DNA from: Gammaproteobacteria bacterium | GTDB lineage: Bacteria; Pseudomonadota; Gammaproteobacteria; Enterobacterales; Alteromonadaceae | DNA length: 64,000 bases | Direction: 5' to 3' | Assembly: GCA_018826295.1 (NCBI GenBank) | Contig: JAHJZX010000030.1 | Location: forward strand, 1-64,000 | Part shown: positions 1-8,140 of the stretch, piece after piece | How positions within the stretch are numbered: the stretch's first letter is position 1 | Layout of the letters: each line of letters begins with the position of its first letter | Program-made: the position numbers and the translations under genes | Notes under the pieces: model-generated | What the model saw: the letters and a program-made list of their open reading frames with translations, nothing else | The model's database searches: none | What the model was told of the DNA's origin: nothing

Positions 1-18
1 CCGTGAAGCGAGGGCGCC

Positions 19-46
19 ATTTTAGTGATTTAAACTTTCGTGTCAA
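19..46 (-). promoter_or_regulatory. Downstream promoter of the leftward tandem pair (P2)
   Basis: A perfect -35 TTGACA (41-46) and a -10 TAAAAT (19-24) are separated by 16 bp on the minus strand, again with a GC-rich discriminator (GGCGCCC). It lies about 108 bp downstream of P1, similar to the P1/P2 spacing of rRNA operons in enterics. No reading frame in 1-200 looks like a protein, so this stretch is best read as a stable-RNA leader. Confidence 0.65.
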
Positions 47-126
47 GCGTCTTTTTAAAAGATTTTTGCAACTCAGTTTTTATCACCCGAAGCCTGCGAA
101 CCGCAGCACCCCGTGGCATGGCGCGC

Positions 127-154
127 ATTATAGGGCGTTTTTAAACAGGCGCAA
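127..154 (-). promoter_or_regulatory. Upstream promoter of a leftward tandem pair (P1)
   Basis: On the minus strand TTGCGC (149-154) and a perfect TATAAT (127-132) are 16 bp apart. The -10 is followed by a GC-rich discriminator (GCGCGCC), and AT-rich DNA lies upstream like an UP element. This is the architecture of stringently controlled stable-RNA promoters. With the second promoter at 19-46 it fires off the left edge of the window. The product, probably an rRNA operon, is inferred because it lies outside. Confidence 0.65.
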
Positions 155-210
155 GCGGTTATTTAAAATAAACTATTCAACCGCTGCTTAAACAAACAAA
201 CTGCGTGTTT

Positions 211-912
211 TTACCACACTGCAACCTTACGACTATCGTATTCAGCTACCATTTGTTCCATTTGAGCCTCGTCATAGGACATCAGATTACTGAGGATCAT
301 ACGTTTCTGTCCATTACCGATCTGTTCGCCCTGCTCAGTCAAAGAAAACTCGAGTAACACATTGCCACGTTTACCTTCTACTATTAATGAAGAGTTAGTT
401 AGCGACAACTCAACTTTTTGCGTTGGTAGACGGTTAAAGCTCAATGCCATACTCTCGTAAATAACAAGTGGTCTTGTCGGATTAATCATCACCTGATGCT
501 TCTGCATCAAAGGTTGCAATATATGAGGGAAATTCTGACCGGAAAATTTCACGTAATCGCGGATCAGAGGTTCAATCACAGCAAGATCATGTTGGCAAGC
601 CCCACTGCGCTGCAACGACAAATATACTTTGCCCTGATGGTCACAAATATTGATCAGGTTATCCTGCTCAATGCAATGCAACATCACGTCAGCCCCAACC
701 ATACCGGCAAACTGGCAACTTAGTTGTTCAGTAACGCCATAACGGGTAAGTAAATAAGCAAACAACAAATCACCTGGGACACAAAAGCGCTTGGCATCTT
801 CATCATGGATGGGATTGAAATCTGTCGCGACCTGCTTGGCAAACTCACAGGCCTGTTTACGGCTAAAACTAAAACCTTCACTACTTTGGTTAACGTACTT
901 TTCTAGCAACAT
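211..912 (-). CDS. DUF3581 family protein
   Basis: This is a 233-residue cytoplasmic protein that I recognise as the DUF3581 family of marine gammaproteobacteria; its function is unknown. The hallmark is an N-terminal block with DFNPIHD at residues 31-37, then a KRFCVPGDLLF stretch near 41-51. That block resembles the hot-dog-fold MaoC hydratase signature, so a hot-dog fold acting on acyl-CoA or acyl-carrier substrates is possible but inferred. No signal peptide or membrane segment is visible. It is transcribed toward the left edge, apparently alone, and faces away from sulA. Confidence 0.75.
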   Translation of the reverse strand: MLLEKYVNQSSEGFSFSRKQACEFAKQVATDFNPIHDEDAKRFCVPGDLLFAYLLTRYGVTEQLSCQFAGMVGADVMLHCIEQDNLINICDHQGKVYLSLQRSGACQHDLAVIEPLIRDYVKFSGQNFPHILQPLMQKHQVMINPTRPLVIYESMALSFNRLPTQKVELSLTNSSLIVEGKRGNVLLEFSLTEQGEQIGNGQKRMILSNLMSYDEAQMEQMVAEYDSRKVAVW

Positions 913-1012
913 CGATCACAAGCTCTCTTTCGATACAGGCCGGCTATTCTACTCAAAATTACAGCAGCAATGGTCCAGCCAGTAAAAAGATATAATTTAA
1001 AGCAAAATATGC

Positions 1013-1055
1013 TTGCTTTTTATACATCAGCAAACTACTGTATATCCATACACTG
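1013..1055 (+). promoter_or_regulatory. sulA promoter with LexA operator
   Basis: The -35 TTGCTT (1013-1018) and -10 TACTGT (1036-1041) have a 17-bp spacer. A 20-bp LexA-type SOS box starts exactly at the -10 (1036-1055). It matches the E. coli consensus at 16 of 20 positions, with an intact left CTGT arm and an ACAC right arm. LexA bound here would cover the -10, so expression should be induced by DNA damage. Confidence 0.8.
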
Positions 1056-1080
1056 TACAAATAAACATGTAGAGGCTGAT

Positions 1081-1527
1081 ATGTACAATCGCTTATCTGA
1101 CAACGCACACCACTATTCTACTAAAGCAACTTATAGCGATGGCCGCTTACTCAGAATAATTAATGTAGCCGATAGCAATACTGTATCAGCTAATAGTACA
1201 GGGCATAGTTTGTTGCAGCTTTTTAAGCAACATCAGCACCAACAAGGTTGGATCCTGTTGATTGCTCCCAGTTATGTCCCCAATAAAGAGTGGGCAGAAC
1301 AACACCAGTTATCGTTACACAATGTTTTGGTCGTGCACCAAAAACAAATCAGCGATTTGCCCAGCACTATTATGCAAGCACTGAGTTCTGCCAGTTGTAA
1401 GGTTGTTATCAACTTCGCCAGCCAGTTAGATGCAAAGCAGTTGGACACTTGTAGTAAATTGGCCCTCAGCAACAACACCTGGTTTTATCAATATGAACAG
1501 CTACATCAATCGCAAATAGCGCATTAG
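1081..1527 (+). CDS. sulA: SOS-induced cell division inhibitor SulA
   Basis: This protein of 148 residues matches SulA, which binds FtsZ and blocks septation during DNA damage. The conserved core is visible around residues 44-125: LLQLFKQ, then GWILLIAP, then a PNKEW segment and KVVINFASQLDAKQLD. An in-frame extension begins at 970, but the ATG at 1081 is preferred. GAGG lies 5 nt upstream of it, and the longer form would start ahead of the LexA-covered promoter. A Lon-recognised C-terminal histidine occurs in E. coli SulA, and this protein also ends in His. It stands alone downstream of the SOS box. Confidence 0.85.
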   Translation: MYNRLSDNAHHYSTKATYSDGRLLRIINVADSNTVSANSTGHSLLQLFKQHQHQQGWILLIAPSYVPNKEWAEQHQLSLHNVLVVHQKQISDLPSTIMQALSSASCKVVINFASQLDAKQLDTCSKLALSNNTWFYQYEQLHQSQIAH

Positions 1528-1605
1528 CTTTATGGCATACTCAGACGACAAGTTTAGTAACCTGGGTTAAAATCAGCGCTTTTATAGCGGTAAGTAAATT
1601 TCAAC

Positions 1606-2079
1606 ATGTTATGTTATTGCGGTTCAACACAAGCGTTTGAGTTTTGCTGTCAGCCTTTTCTGGCTGGTTTAGCCAAGATAGAAAGTTGTGAGCAATTAAT
1701 GCGATCACGCTACAGCGCTTATTGCGTGCGGGATATTGACTATATATACCACACCTACCATTCTTCCTGCCGCGTTGATAACCCTAAACCGGCCTTGGCT
1801 GCTTTTGCAAATAGTAGTCATTTTATCGGCCTTAAAGTGCTGTCATGTGAGCAAAGTATTCAGCAGGGCCACGTCAGTTTCAATGTTCGCTACATGCAAC
1901 AGAATGTGTTGTATGAATTTACAGAGCGATCAAGGTTTCTGTTTGAAGACGCTTGGTATTATGTTGACGGTGTGATGACGGATACCGCGCCGATTAAAAT
2001 ACAGCGCAATGCGCTGTGTCCATGCAAAAGTGGGAATAAGTTTAAACAGTGTCAACAGCACAGACTGTCCGGAAATTAG
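1606..2079 (+). CDS. ychJ: YchJ family SEC-C motif protein
   Basis: A 157-residue protein of the YchJ (UPF0225) family. It carries a cysteine-rich SEC-C zinc motif at each end: CYCGSTQAFEFCC from residue 3, and CPCKSGNKFKQCQQH near 138-152. Between them is the NTF2-like core with the conserved block LMRSRYSAYCVRDIDYIYHTYH. SEC-C motifs in SecA bind SecB and ribosomes; the role of YchJ itself is not established. Length and both metal sites are intact. It follows sulA by 78 bp and has no obvious partner. Confidence 0.85.
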   Translation: MLCYCGSTQAFEFCCQPFLAGLAKIESCEQLMRSRYSAYCVRDIDYIYHTYHSSCRVDNPKPALAAFANSSHFIGLKVLSCEQSIQQGHVSFNVRYMQQNVLYEFTERSRFLFEDAWYYVDGVMTDTAPIKIQRNALCPCKSGNKFKQCQQHRLSGN

Positions 2080-2097
2080 CTCGCGTAGACTACACCG

Positions 2098-2574
2098 CTA
2101 AGCCGCATTCATGTCATGCAGCTGTTGCAGTACTTCATAAAGCCCGGCCGGATTGACATCCGGTTTAGCCGGTATCGATTGCTGTAAACGTCTGCGGCTG
2201 TGCAAACTCAGGCTTTGCCATAGTTCGTCAGCCAAGCGGCTTTTATCGTCATACTGAGATAACGGCGGCGGCTTCAGATACGTTGTTAACTTTAATTGCG
2301 CTAAGCCGCCATCCTGCAGTGCGACACTGTGTTGTTGCATTAACTCAATATCAGTCTCAGTTTGAGCAAAAGGTCGGGCTGGTTGTACAGCAAATCGTAG
2401 CCGTAAATTTTGTTCTTCATGCTCAATGGGCGCTTCTGGTGTACAAAACTCTGCCGACTCATCAACTGCGGGCGTAAGCCAGGCGAGGTACATGGCAAAA
2501 TCGGCCCGCTGCGAGCTTTGTAAGGCACGATTTAATTTGCCATGGAGTTGCCATTCGTTAATGACCATTGTCAT
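2098..2574 (-). CDS. VC2046/SO_2500-like conserved protein
   Basis: A 158-residue cytoplasmic protein of unknown function. The N-terminal pattern (a leucine-rich LHGKLNRAL stretch, then RADFAMYLAWL) resembles the family named after Vibrio VC2046 and Shewanella SO_2500, which is restricted to marine gammaproteobacteria. This is recalled similarity, not an alignment. A second recognisable block is QPARPFAQ. No catalytic motif, signal peptide or membrane helix is visible. It ends 19 bp from convergent ychJ. Confidence 0.6.
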   Translation of the reverse strand: MTMVINEWQLHGKLNRALQSSQRADFAMYLAWLTPAVDESAEFCTPEAPIEHEEQNLRLRFAVQPARPFAQTETDIELMQQHSVALQDGGLAQLKLTTYLKPPPLSQYDDKSRLADELWQSLSLHSRRRLQQSIPAKPDVNPAGLYEVLQQLHDMNAA

Positions 2575-2650
2575 GCCCTATTAATTGACTGGTAAAAATG
2601 TTCTCTTGGCGGAAATATCGGCAGTCAGACAAAAAAGTTTAGTAAATGGC

Positions 2651-2678
2651 TTTACATAAAAAGGGAGTTTGATAATAT
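2651..2678 (+). promoter_or_regulatory. Probable promoter of tRNA-Tyr
   Basis: TTTACA (2651-2656) and TAATAT (2673-2678) are 16 bp apart and end 13 bp before the mature tRNA. The discriminator is GC-rich (GCCGTCC), as expected of a stable-RNA promoter under stringent control. Confidence 0.5.
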
Positions 2679-2691
2679 GCCGTCCACTCGT

Positions 2692-2776
<85 letters not shown>

Positions 2777-2905
2777 TTTTATCTGCGTAACCTTCCTGCA
2801 TCAGCCATTTTTCCAACTAGTTCATAAATTAGCAGCATTTCTCTTGCTAAGTGTTTAGTTATTTCCGACACTTAGGCGGTAGTTTGCTAACTGTATGTGG
2901 TGTAA

Positions 2906-4537
2906 ATGGATAACAAAACGCTAGAAAATCAACGCGTTTTAATTGTTGACGATCAACGCGCTTTTCAGCTTATGTTCAAAGGCATCCTCTATTCAATGGG
3001 AGCGACAAATGTTGCTTTTGCGCCAACCGGTGAACAGGCGCTGGCTAAGTGTGCTATGGCAAGCTACGATATTTTGTTTGTGGATTATCATTTAGGTATC
3101 GGCAAAAACGGTAAACAACTGCTGGAAGATTTAAGAGAGAAAAAGTTACTGCCACCACACTGTATTTTTATGCTGGTAACCGGTGAAAATTCCGTTCCAA
3201 TGGTAATGAGTGCGGTTGAGCTGGAACCAGATGATTACCTTGTTAAACCCTTTTCGCAAAGCGTATTGCGTAGTCGTATCCAGCGAATACAACGCAAAAA
3301 AACTCAGCTAGCTGATTTATATCAGGCGTTGTTTGACGACATGCCGGAAAAAGCTATTGAGTTATGTCAGCAAGAAGTCAGTCAGGAAGGTCGCTATCAG
3401 CAGTTTTGCAAACGGGTATTGGTAGAAAACTTAATCAGACTCGAACAGCTTGATAAAGCAGAACACATTCTTACACAGGCATTGCAGCAACGTCGTAGCG
3501 GCTGGGCCTTATTATTACAAGCAAAAATTTATTTTCTCCAACAACGTTTTGCCGACAGCTTACTATTATGTGAAGAAGCGATCGCGGATAACCGCTACTT
3601 TGCCGAAGCATATGATATTAAGGCGCAGTGTTATCAGGCGACAGATGAGTTAGATGCAGCGCTTAGCAGTGTTTTGTCAGCTGCAGAAATCGCCCCCTTC
3701 AACATGCAGCGACAGTACTTACTCATTGATATAGCCCGAAAACTGAATAATATTCCGCAGCAGGTACAGGCCAGCAAACAGTTATACGAAATTACCCGTC
3801 GTTCTATCAAGCAAGACATCGTTCACCTGTTAAATTACATTCGAAGCACTATAGATGCCGCAGTGCGTACAGAAGACCCCTCGCAACGAAACCGCTATCT
3901 GCAAGAAGTATCATTGGCAATGCAACGGGTTAAGCGCGATGAAAGCATGACCCGGGAGATTAACTTTGAACTGTTCGAGCATTTGTGTCAGGCCAGGTTA
4001 GAGTCGTTACATGGGGCTCAGTATCAAGCAAAAAGAACCTATGCAGCAGTAGCAGAACAGTTACCCGAGCAACATCAGTTGTTACCAGACACTATTTTTC
4101 TGCTTAATCAAATTGGGGAGTATGAACAAGCAGCAACACTTGGCAAGTTATTGCCCGCTGAGCTGATGAGAAACCCGCTGCTTAAAACGTTATTCGCCGA
4201 TCAGAAAAGCTTTCTCGACCAAAAACAGCATAAATTCGGTGAGTTAAATAAATCCGGCATTCAAAGCTATAAAGCAGGTAATTTTGTCGTTGCTGTAAAA
4301 CAATTTGAATCGGCACTTGAGCTTGCCCCTATGAATACCGGCTGTGCACTTAACCTGATCCAGGCATCAATCCAATTGCTGCACAGCCAGAAAAAACGTA
4401 AATCAACAGAACTATTCGAACGCTGTAAAAAGACCTTCCGCATCGTCGATAACATGCCTCTACCCGAACATCACCGCGCTCGTTACAAAGAACTGCTGCA
4501 ACAATTTGACAAACTACGTGACGAACTGCGTCGTTAA
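2906..4537 (+). CDS. Response regulator with TPR output domain
   Basis: This 543-residue protein has an N-terminal CheY-like receiver (about 8-130). Its acidic pair is D15-D16, the phosphoacceptor is D60 in ILFVDYHLG, the conserved Thr is T92 and the Lys is K114 in YLVKPF. The rest is helical with tetratricopeptide-like repeats (roughly 140-290 and 420-490). There is no DNA-binding, GGDEF or kinase domain, so output is probably through protein-protein contacts. No histidine kinase gene is adjacent, so the partner is encoded elsewhere. The stop codon overlaps that of convergent deoC within TTAA. Confidence 0.85.
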   Translation: MDNKTLENQRVLIVDDQRAFQLMFKGILYSMGATNVAFAPTGEQALAKCAMASYDILFVDYHLGIGKNGKQLLEDLREKKLLPPHCIFMLVTGENSVPMVMSAVELEPDDYLVKPFSQSVLRSRIQRIQRKKTQLADLYQALFDDMPEKAIELCQQEVSQEGRYQQFCKRVLVENLIRLEQLDKAEHILTQALQQRRSGWALLLQAKIYFLQQRFADSLLLCEEAIADNRYFAEAYDIKAQCYQATDELDAALSSVLSAAEIAPFNMQRQYLLIDIARKLNNIPQQVQASKQLYEITRRSIKQDIVHLLNYIRSTIDAAVRTEDPSQRNRYLQEVSLAMQRVKRDESMTREINFELFEHLCQARLESLHGAQYQAKRTYAAVAEQLPEQHQLLPDTIFLLNQIGEYEQAATLGKLLPAELMRNPLLKTLFADQKSFLDQKQHKFGELNKSGIQSYKAGNFVVAVKQFESALELAPMNTGCALNLIQASIQLLHSQKKRKSTELFERCKKTFRIVDNMPLPEHHRARYKELLQQFDKLRDELRR

Positions 4538-5262
4538 TTTGCTTGTGAAATTTGCTTTGCTACTTCATCAGCTAAAGTACTGGCTCCAATGCGCATATGT
4601 TGGCTGGTAGCAATTTTGCCAGTTATGTCTTCAAACAACTGTATCAACGATAATGCCTGCTCGATATGACGAACACCGCCGGACGCTTTAAAACCAACCG
4701 GGCGATCTGCCGCAGCAATCACAGTCAACATGATGCGGGCAGCTTCTTCAGTCACCCCGACCGGCACCTTTCCTGTTGACGTTTTAACAAAATCTGCGCC
4801 ACTTTCTATTGCAAGTTCGGTCGCCATGGCGACTTGCTGCGCCGTAACCAGTTCGCCGGATTCAATAATAATTTTCAGACACTGCTGTGACGAAGCCTGG
4901 CGTACGTCATATAAAAAGTTCTTAACACTGCCATGCTCGCCGCGCAGCAGGGCTTTATAAGGCAGCACACAATCAATTTCTGTCGCCCCTTGCAACTTAG
5001 CTTGCAAAATTTGCTCACAAACCTGATCTACCGCCAGATCTCCTGCTGGAAAGTTAACCACAGTCGCAAGCGCCATGCTGTTATTCCGCTTTGGCCATTG
5101 CTGCAGTGCAGCTAAAAACTGTGGATAAACGCAATAAGCTGCAGCGCGTATGTCAGGTACAGTTTGTAGCCAATGCGCAAAAGTCTGTGCAGTTTCGTTA
5201 TCCTGCAAACGGGTAATATCAAGTAATTTAGCCAGCTGTTGCAAGCGTAGTATAGTTGTCAT
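4534..5262 (-). CDS. deoC: Deoxyribose-phosphate aldolase
   Basis: DeoC cleaves 2-deoxyribose-5-phosphate to glyceraldehyde-3-phosphate and acetaldehyde in deoxynucleoside catabolism. The class I aldolase residues are visible: Schiff-base lysine K160 in DFVKTSTGK, second lysine K192 in GFKASGGVR, and D97 in EIDCVLPY. At 242 residues it is slightly shorter than the E. coli enzyme (259). It is not in a deoCABD operon here: the neighbours are unrelated and no deoA, deoB or deoD is in the window. Confidence 0.93.
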   Translation of the reverse strand: MTTILRLQQLAKLLDITRLQDNETAQTFAHWLQTVPDIRAAAYCVYPQFLAALQQWPKRNNSMALATVVNFPAGDLAVDQVCEQILQAKLQGATEIDCVLPYKALLRGEHGSVKNFLYDVRQASSQQCLKIIIESGELVTAQQVAMATELAIESGADFVKTSTGKVPVGVTEEAARIMLTVIAAADRPVGFKASGGVRHIEQALSLIQLFEDITGKIATSQHMRIGASTLADEVAKQISQAN

Positions 5263-5479
5263 AGAGGCAGTCCATAGAATACGCAGCCGTAAAGGCTGTC
5301 TGGTTATGATAGCGAGCTGTTGAAGGTAGCGAGCTTAAACCAAATGCAGCTAAAAAAGCAAAATCACATCGCTGAAAAAATAATTGAAAATATTTTGAAT
5401 TTATTTGCTTTGCTAAAGTCCTAGTTTGCAGTAGTTGCAAATAGTCCTTGTTTTCTCCTGTTTTGATGTCCTAGTGTTT

Positions 5480-5508
5480 GCGCCGGTCTTAGTACCGGCG
5501 CTTTTTTT
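5480..5508 (+). terminator. Rho-independent terminator with no assigned gene
   Basis: An 8-bp perfect GC-rich stem (GCGCCGGT at 5480-5487, ACCGGCGC at 5494-5501) with a 6-nt loop is followed by seven T on the plus strand. Both flanking protein genes are on the minus strand, and the minus-strand side of the stem lacks a U tract. The signal therefore ends a rightward transcript that starts in 5263-5480, where no protein gene is apparent. It overlaps the last codon of the gene at 5507-6211. Confidence 0.75.
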
Positions 5509-6211
5509 ACAGCTCTAACTGATGTTGATGTTGCCGCAACCAGATTTTTGCTAGTTGTACCTGAGGATAATGCTGCCCAACCAACTGCCAAAAAGCATCC
5601 GAATGATTTAAATGCTTAAGGTGGGCAAGCTCATGCACCACAACATAGTCAGCAACCCAATCCGGCGCCATCATTAAGCGCCAATTAAAACCTAACTGAG
5701 CGGTATTTTTACAGTAGCCCCACTTAGTGCGCCAGTTTCCAATGACCAGATCTTTTGCCTGTAACTGCATCTTACCTTGCCAGTAGTCGGTTCGTGCCAC
5801 AAACCAGTTCAACGCCTGAGTTTTATACCACTGCTGCAGCAAGCTCAGCACTCGGTTGTTGTAATTGTTCGCCTGAGTACGACGGGATACAGTGACGATC
5901 AATTTGTCATTACACAGCTCAACTGAGGAACTAACCGCCCGGTGCACTTCCAGCGTCAGCATCGTGCCCAGTAAGGGTACTTGCTGCAACGCCAGCCAAT
6001 CAGGCTTAACTTGTGCCCTGCTTTGATGTAAATGCTTTAAAATCCAGGGTTGCTTTTGTTCTACCAAGGTTTTGACGTCTACCAGGCTGTATCCAAGCGG
6101 AGCCCGCACCATTAATTTTCCGTGTTTAATTTGCAACGCCACACTGCGTCTTCTGGCACTGTAATACACGCAGTAACTAAATAACCCACTCTCTACTACT
6201 AAGGCTGACAA
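5507..6211 (-). CDS. YgjP-type zinc metallopeptidase (DUF45)
   Basis: A 234-residue protein of the YgjP/DUF45 family, often annotated as a SprT-like zinc metalloprotease. The zinc site HELAH is at residues 193-197, followed by NHSDAFW with H203, and upstream is the family tryptophan in RTKWGYC (161-167). The N-terminal beta-rich region contains RRSVALQI and VRAPLG. It is cytoplasmic, and its substrate is unknown. It lies upstream of deoC on the same strand, but 244 bp and a plus-strand terminator separate them. Confidence 0.85.
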   Translation of the reverse strand: MSALVVESGLFSYCVYYSARRRSVALQIKHGKLMVRAPLGYSLVDVKTLVEQKQPWILKHLHQSRAQVKPDWLALQQVPLLGTMLTLEVHRAVSSSVELCNDKLIVTVSRRTQANNYNNRVLSLLQQWYKTQALNWFVARTDYWQGKMQLQAKDLVIGNWRTKWGYCKNTAQLGFNWRLMMAPDWVADYVVVHELAHLKHLNHSDAFWQLVGQHYPQVQLAKIWLRQHQHQLEL

Positions 6212-6332
6212 TTGGCTACTCCGATGGCTGTCTGTTGTGTGACACTAAACTTGCCATTGTGCCACAGCAGCCAATAAAGTGTTATGATCCAATCACTTTG
6301 CCGCACCAACCCGTTTAAGGATACATGACAGC

Positions 6333-7139
6333 ATGAAAATTATTTCTTTTAATATCAATGGCATTCGTGCGCGATTACACCAGTTGCAAGCCTTAATAGA
6401 CAAACACCAACCTGACATTATTGGTTTGCAGGAAATTAAAGTTCATGACGACGAATTTCCTTTAGCCGCAGTGCAAGCAATGGGCTATCACGTTTATCAC
6501 TTTGGCCAGAAAGGCCATTACGGTGTCGCTATCCTCAGCAAAGCGCCCGCTCTTGATATGCAGTATGGCTTTCCGACGGATGACGCAGACGCACAGCGAC
6601 GGATGCTTATCGGCAGATTTACTATGGCAGATGGCCAGCCTATCACTGTTTTAAATGGGTATTTCCCACAAGGTGAAAATAGAGATCACCCGGTTAAATT
6701 TCCTGCAAAAACCAAGTTCTATGCCGACTTACAACAATTTTTACTTCAGCATCATCAACCGCAGGAGTTATTGGCTGTTATCGGAGACATTAATATTTCC
6801 CCGGTAGATCTCGACATTGGAATTGGCGAAGCCAATGCCAAACGCTGGTTGCGTGAGGGTAAAACATCATTTTTGCCTGAAGAGCGGGCTTGGCTACAAC
6901 GCTTAAAAGACTGGGGGTTGGCTGATACTTTCCGCACTTTACACCCAGACGTCACTGCACAATATAGCTGGTTCGATTATCGCTCTAAAGGCTTTGACGA
7001 CAACCGCGGCCTGCGGATAGACGTAATAATGGCGACGTTGCCCCTTGCGCAGCGCTGCATTGAAAGTGGTATAGATTACGAATTACGCGGCATTGACCGG
7101 CCTTCTGATCACGCACCGGTTTGGTCAGTATTTAATTAA
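6333..7139 (+). CDS. xthA: Exonuclease III
   Basis: XthA is the AP endonuclease and 3'-5' exonuclease of base excision repair. The 268-residue length matches E. coli. The endonuclease/exonuclease/phosphatase fold residues are present: N7 in FNING, E34 in LQEIK, the GDINISP motif (Asp and Asn), and the D259-H260 pair in SDHAPVW. The AAGGA ribosome site lies about 12 nt before the ATG. It converges with yfbV, 25 bp away. Confidence 0.95.
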   Translation: MKIISFNINGIRARLHQLQALIDKHQPDIIGLQEIKVHDDEFPLAAVQAMGYHVYHFGQKGHYGVAILSKAPALDMQYGFPTDDADAQRRMLIGRFTMADGQPITVLNGYFPQGENRDHPVKFPAKTKFYADLQQFLLQHHQPQELLAVIGDINISPVDLDIGIGEANAKRWLREGKTSFLPEERAWLQRLKDWGLADTFRTLHPDVTAQYSWFDYRSKGFDDNRGLRIDVIMATLPLAQRCIESGIDYELRGIDRPSDHAPVWSVFN

Positions 7140-7164
7140 GCTGACAATGTTGGTATGGCGCTAT

Positions 7165-7611
7165 TCAAAGCCATTCTTTGACAAAAGCTTTATCTAGTTG
7201 CTGATAAGCTTTACGTAAAAGTAGCGCCAGATCACGATAACAACCTGGCGCTTTTATTGCGGCCAGCTCAATGCCCTGCTGCTGCATCTTCTGCCTAACT
7301 TGTTGATACCAAGCGGCCACTGCAGGTGGCAGCGGCGTGGCAGAGCGCACTCCCAACCAATACCAGCCTTGTAACGGCAACGACGCCAACAACAAACACA
7401 TCGCCAGTATTTGCGGAACAAACTCAACGCCCAAAAACCAGTATTGTATTGCCGCACAACACAGAGCAGACAGGGGCATAACGCGCGCTGTTAAAGACGT
7501 CAGCAATATGACCTTACTATCAACAAACAAACTGTTAAGTTCGGCCTGTTCGGGCCACTGTTTACTGTATTCTCTGCCCGCACGTACGGTAGCGTAAAGT
7601 GGATACTGCAT
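7165..7611 (-). CDS. yfbV: YfbV (UPF0208) membrane protein
   Basis: I recognise this as YfbV from the WPEQAELNSLFVDSKVI start, two central hydrophobic helices, and the GWYWLGVRSATPLPP signature. In E. coli YfbV helps insulate the Ter macrodomain at the inner membrane. An upstream in-frame ATG at 7623 adds four residues (MEFV). I favour 7611 (MQYPLY) because the family N terminus is short. Length (148 residues) matches E. coli (about 151). Confidence 0.85.
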   Translation of the reverse strand: MQYPLYATVRAGREYSKQWPEQAELNSLFVDSKVILLTSLTARVMPLSALCCAAIQYWFLGVEFVPQILAMCLLLASLPLQGWYWLGVRSATPLPPAVAAWYQQVRQKMQQQGIELAAIKAPGCYRDLALLLRKAYQQLDKAFVKEWL

Positions 7612-8140
7612 AACGAACTCCATAAGCGGTTACCAGAAAACCATAGCACAACTTACACTATTTTACGTATAGCTGCCATCAGAGCTCTGATTTGGCTGTA
7701 CAGATAGCCAGCGTAAAATACACTTTACTCAGTAAAAACAGCCATGATCTGCGCTTTTTGATATTAACTCTGCCAGCAGCAGATTATTTTTGCCTAAAAG
7801 TGATATTTTTTCTGCTTTGGTTAAAATCACAGCACCAGATGATGTAAACAAATTTCATGCCAAACAAATTACTATTATAATTCATATAGATAAAGGCTAT
7901 CACCCCTATTGCACACAAAGTTATCCACATAATCTGTGGACAACTGCAACCCAGCAAATATCAATAAAAACCTGAATGTTAATAGATTTAATACTAAGAA
8001 ATGCTGCTTTCATGCAAAATTAATCACTAAACAATAAAAGCATCATAGTATTGTCATATTTAAGCTGATCCGATCGGGCTTGAGCCATTGCATAAAAATG
8101 GATTAGCATTGGGCTCAGTTTGCCACGCAGAGCGCACCTA
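7612..8140. other. AT-rich intergenic region
   Basis: This 529-bp stretch has no convincing reading frame and is more AT-rich than its surroundings, especially 7780-8060. It contains the upstream side of yfbV, an inverted pair of DnaA boxes (7921-7943) and the leader of the EIIA-like gene. A short in-frame stretch at 7790-7975 has low-complexity, non-protein-like composition and was not called. Confidence 0.6.
7921..7943. promoter_or_regulatory. Inverted pair of DnaA boxes
   Basis: TTATCCACA (7921-7929) is a perfect match to the strongest E. coli DnaA box. Five bases later, TGTGGACAA (7935-7943) reads TTGTCCACA on the minus strand, one mismatch from the same box. The two face each other in a near-perfect dyad inside AT-rich DNA. 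DnaA binding is an inference from sequence alone. Confidence 0.55.

Noticed and set aside
3-191. Plus-strand ORF of 62 codons at the left edge
   Set aside because: It runs across two minus-strand consensus promoters and its Arg/Phe-rich product looks like chance translation of a leader region.
5228-5440. Minus-strand ORF overlapping the start of deoC
   Set aside because: Its product is not protein-like, it overlaps the deoC start in another frame, and a better explanation of the region is deoC leader plus the plus-strand terminator.
7921-7943. A replication origin (oriC)
   Set aside because: Only two DnaA boxes are present, with no 13-mer-like array and none of the usual origin genes nearby.
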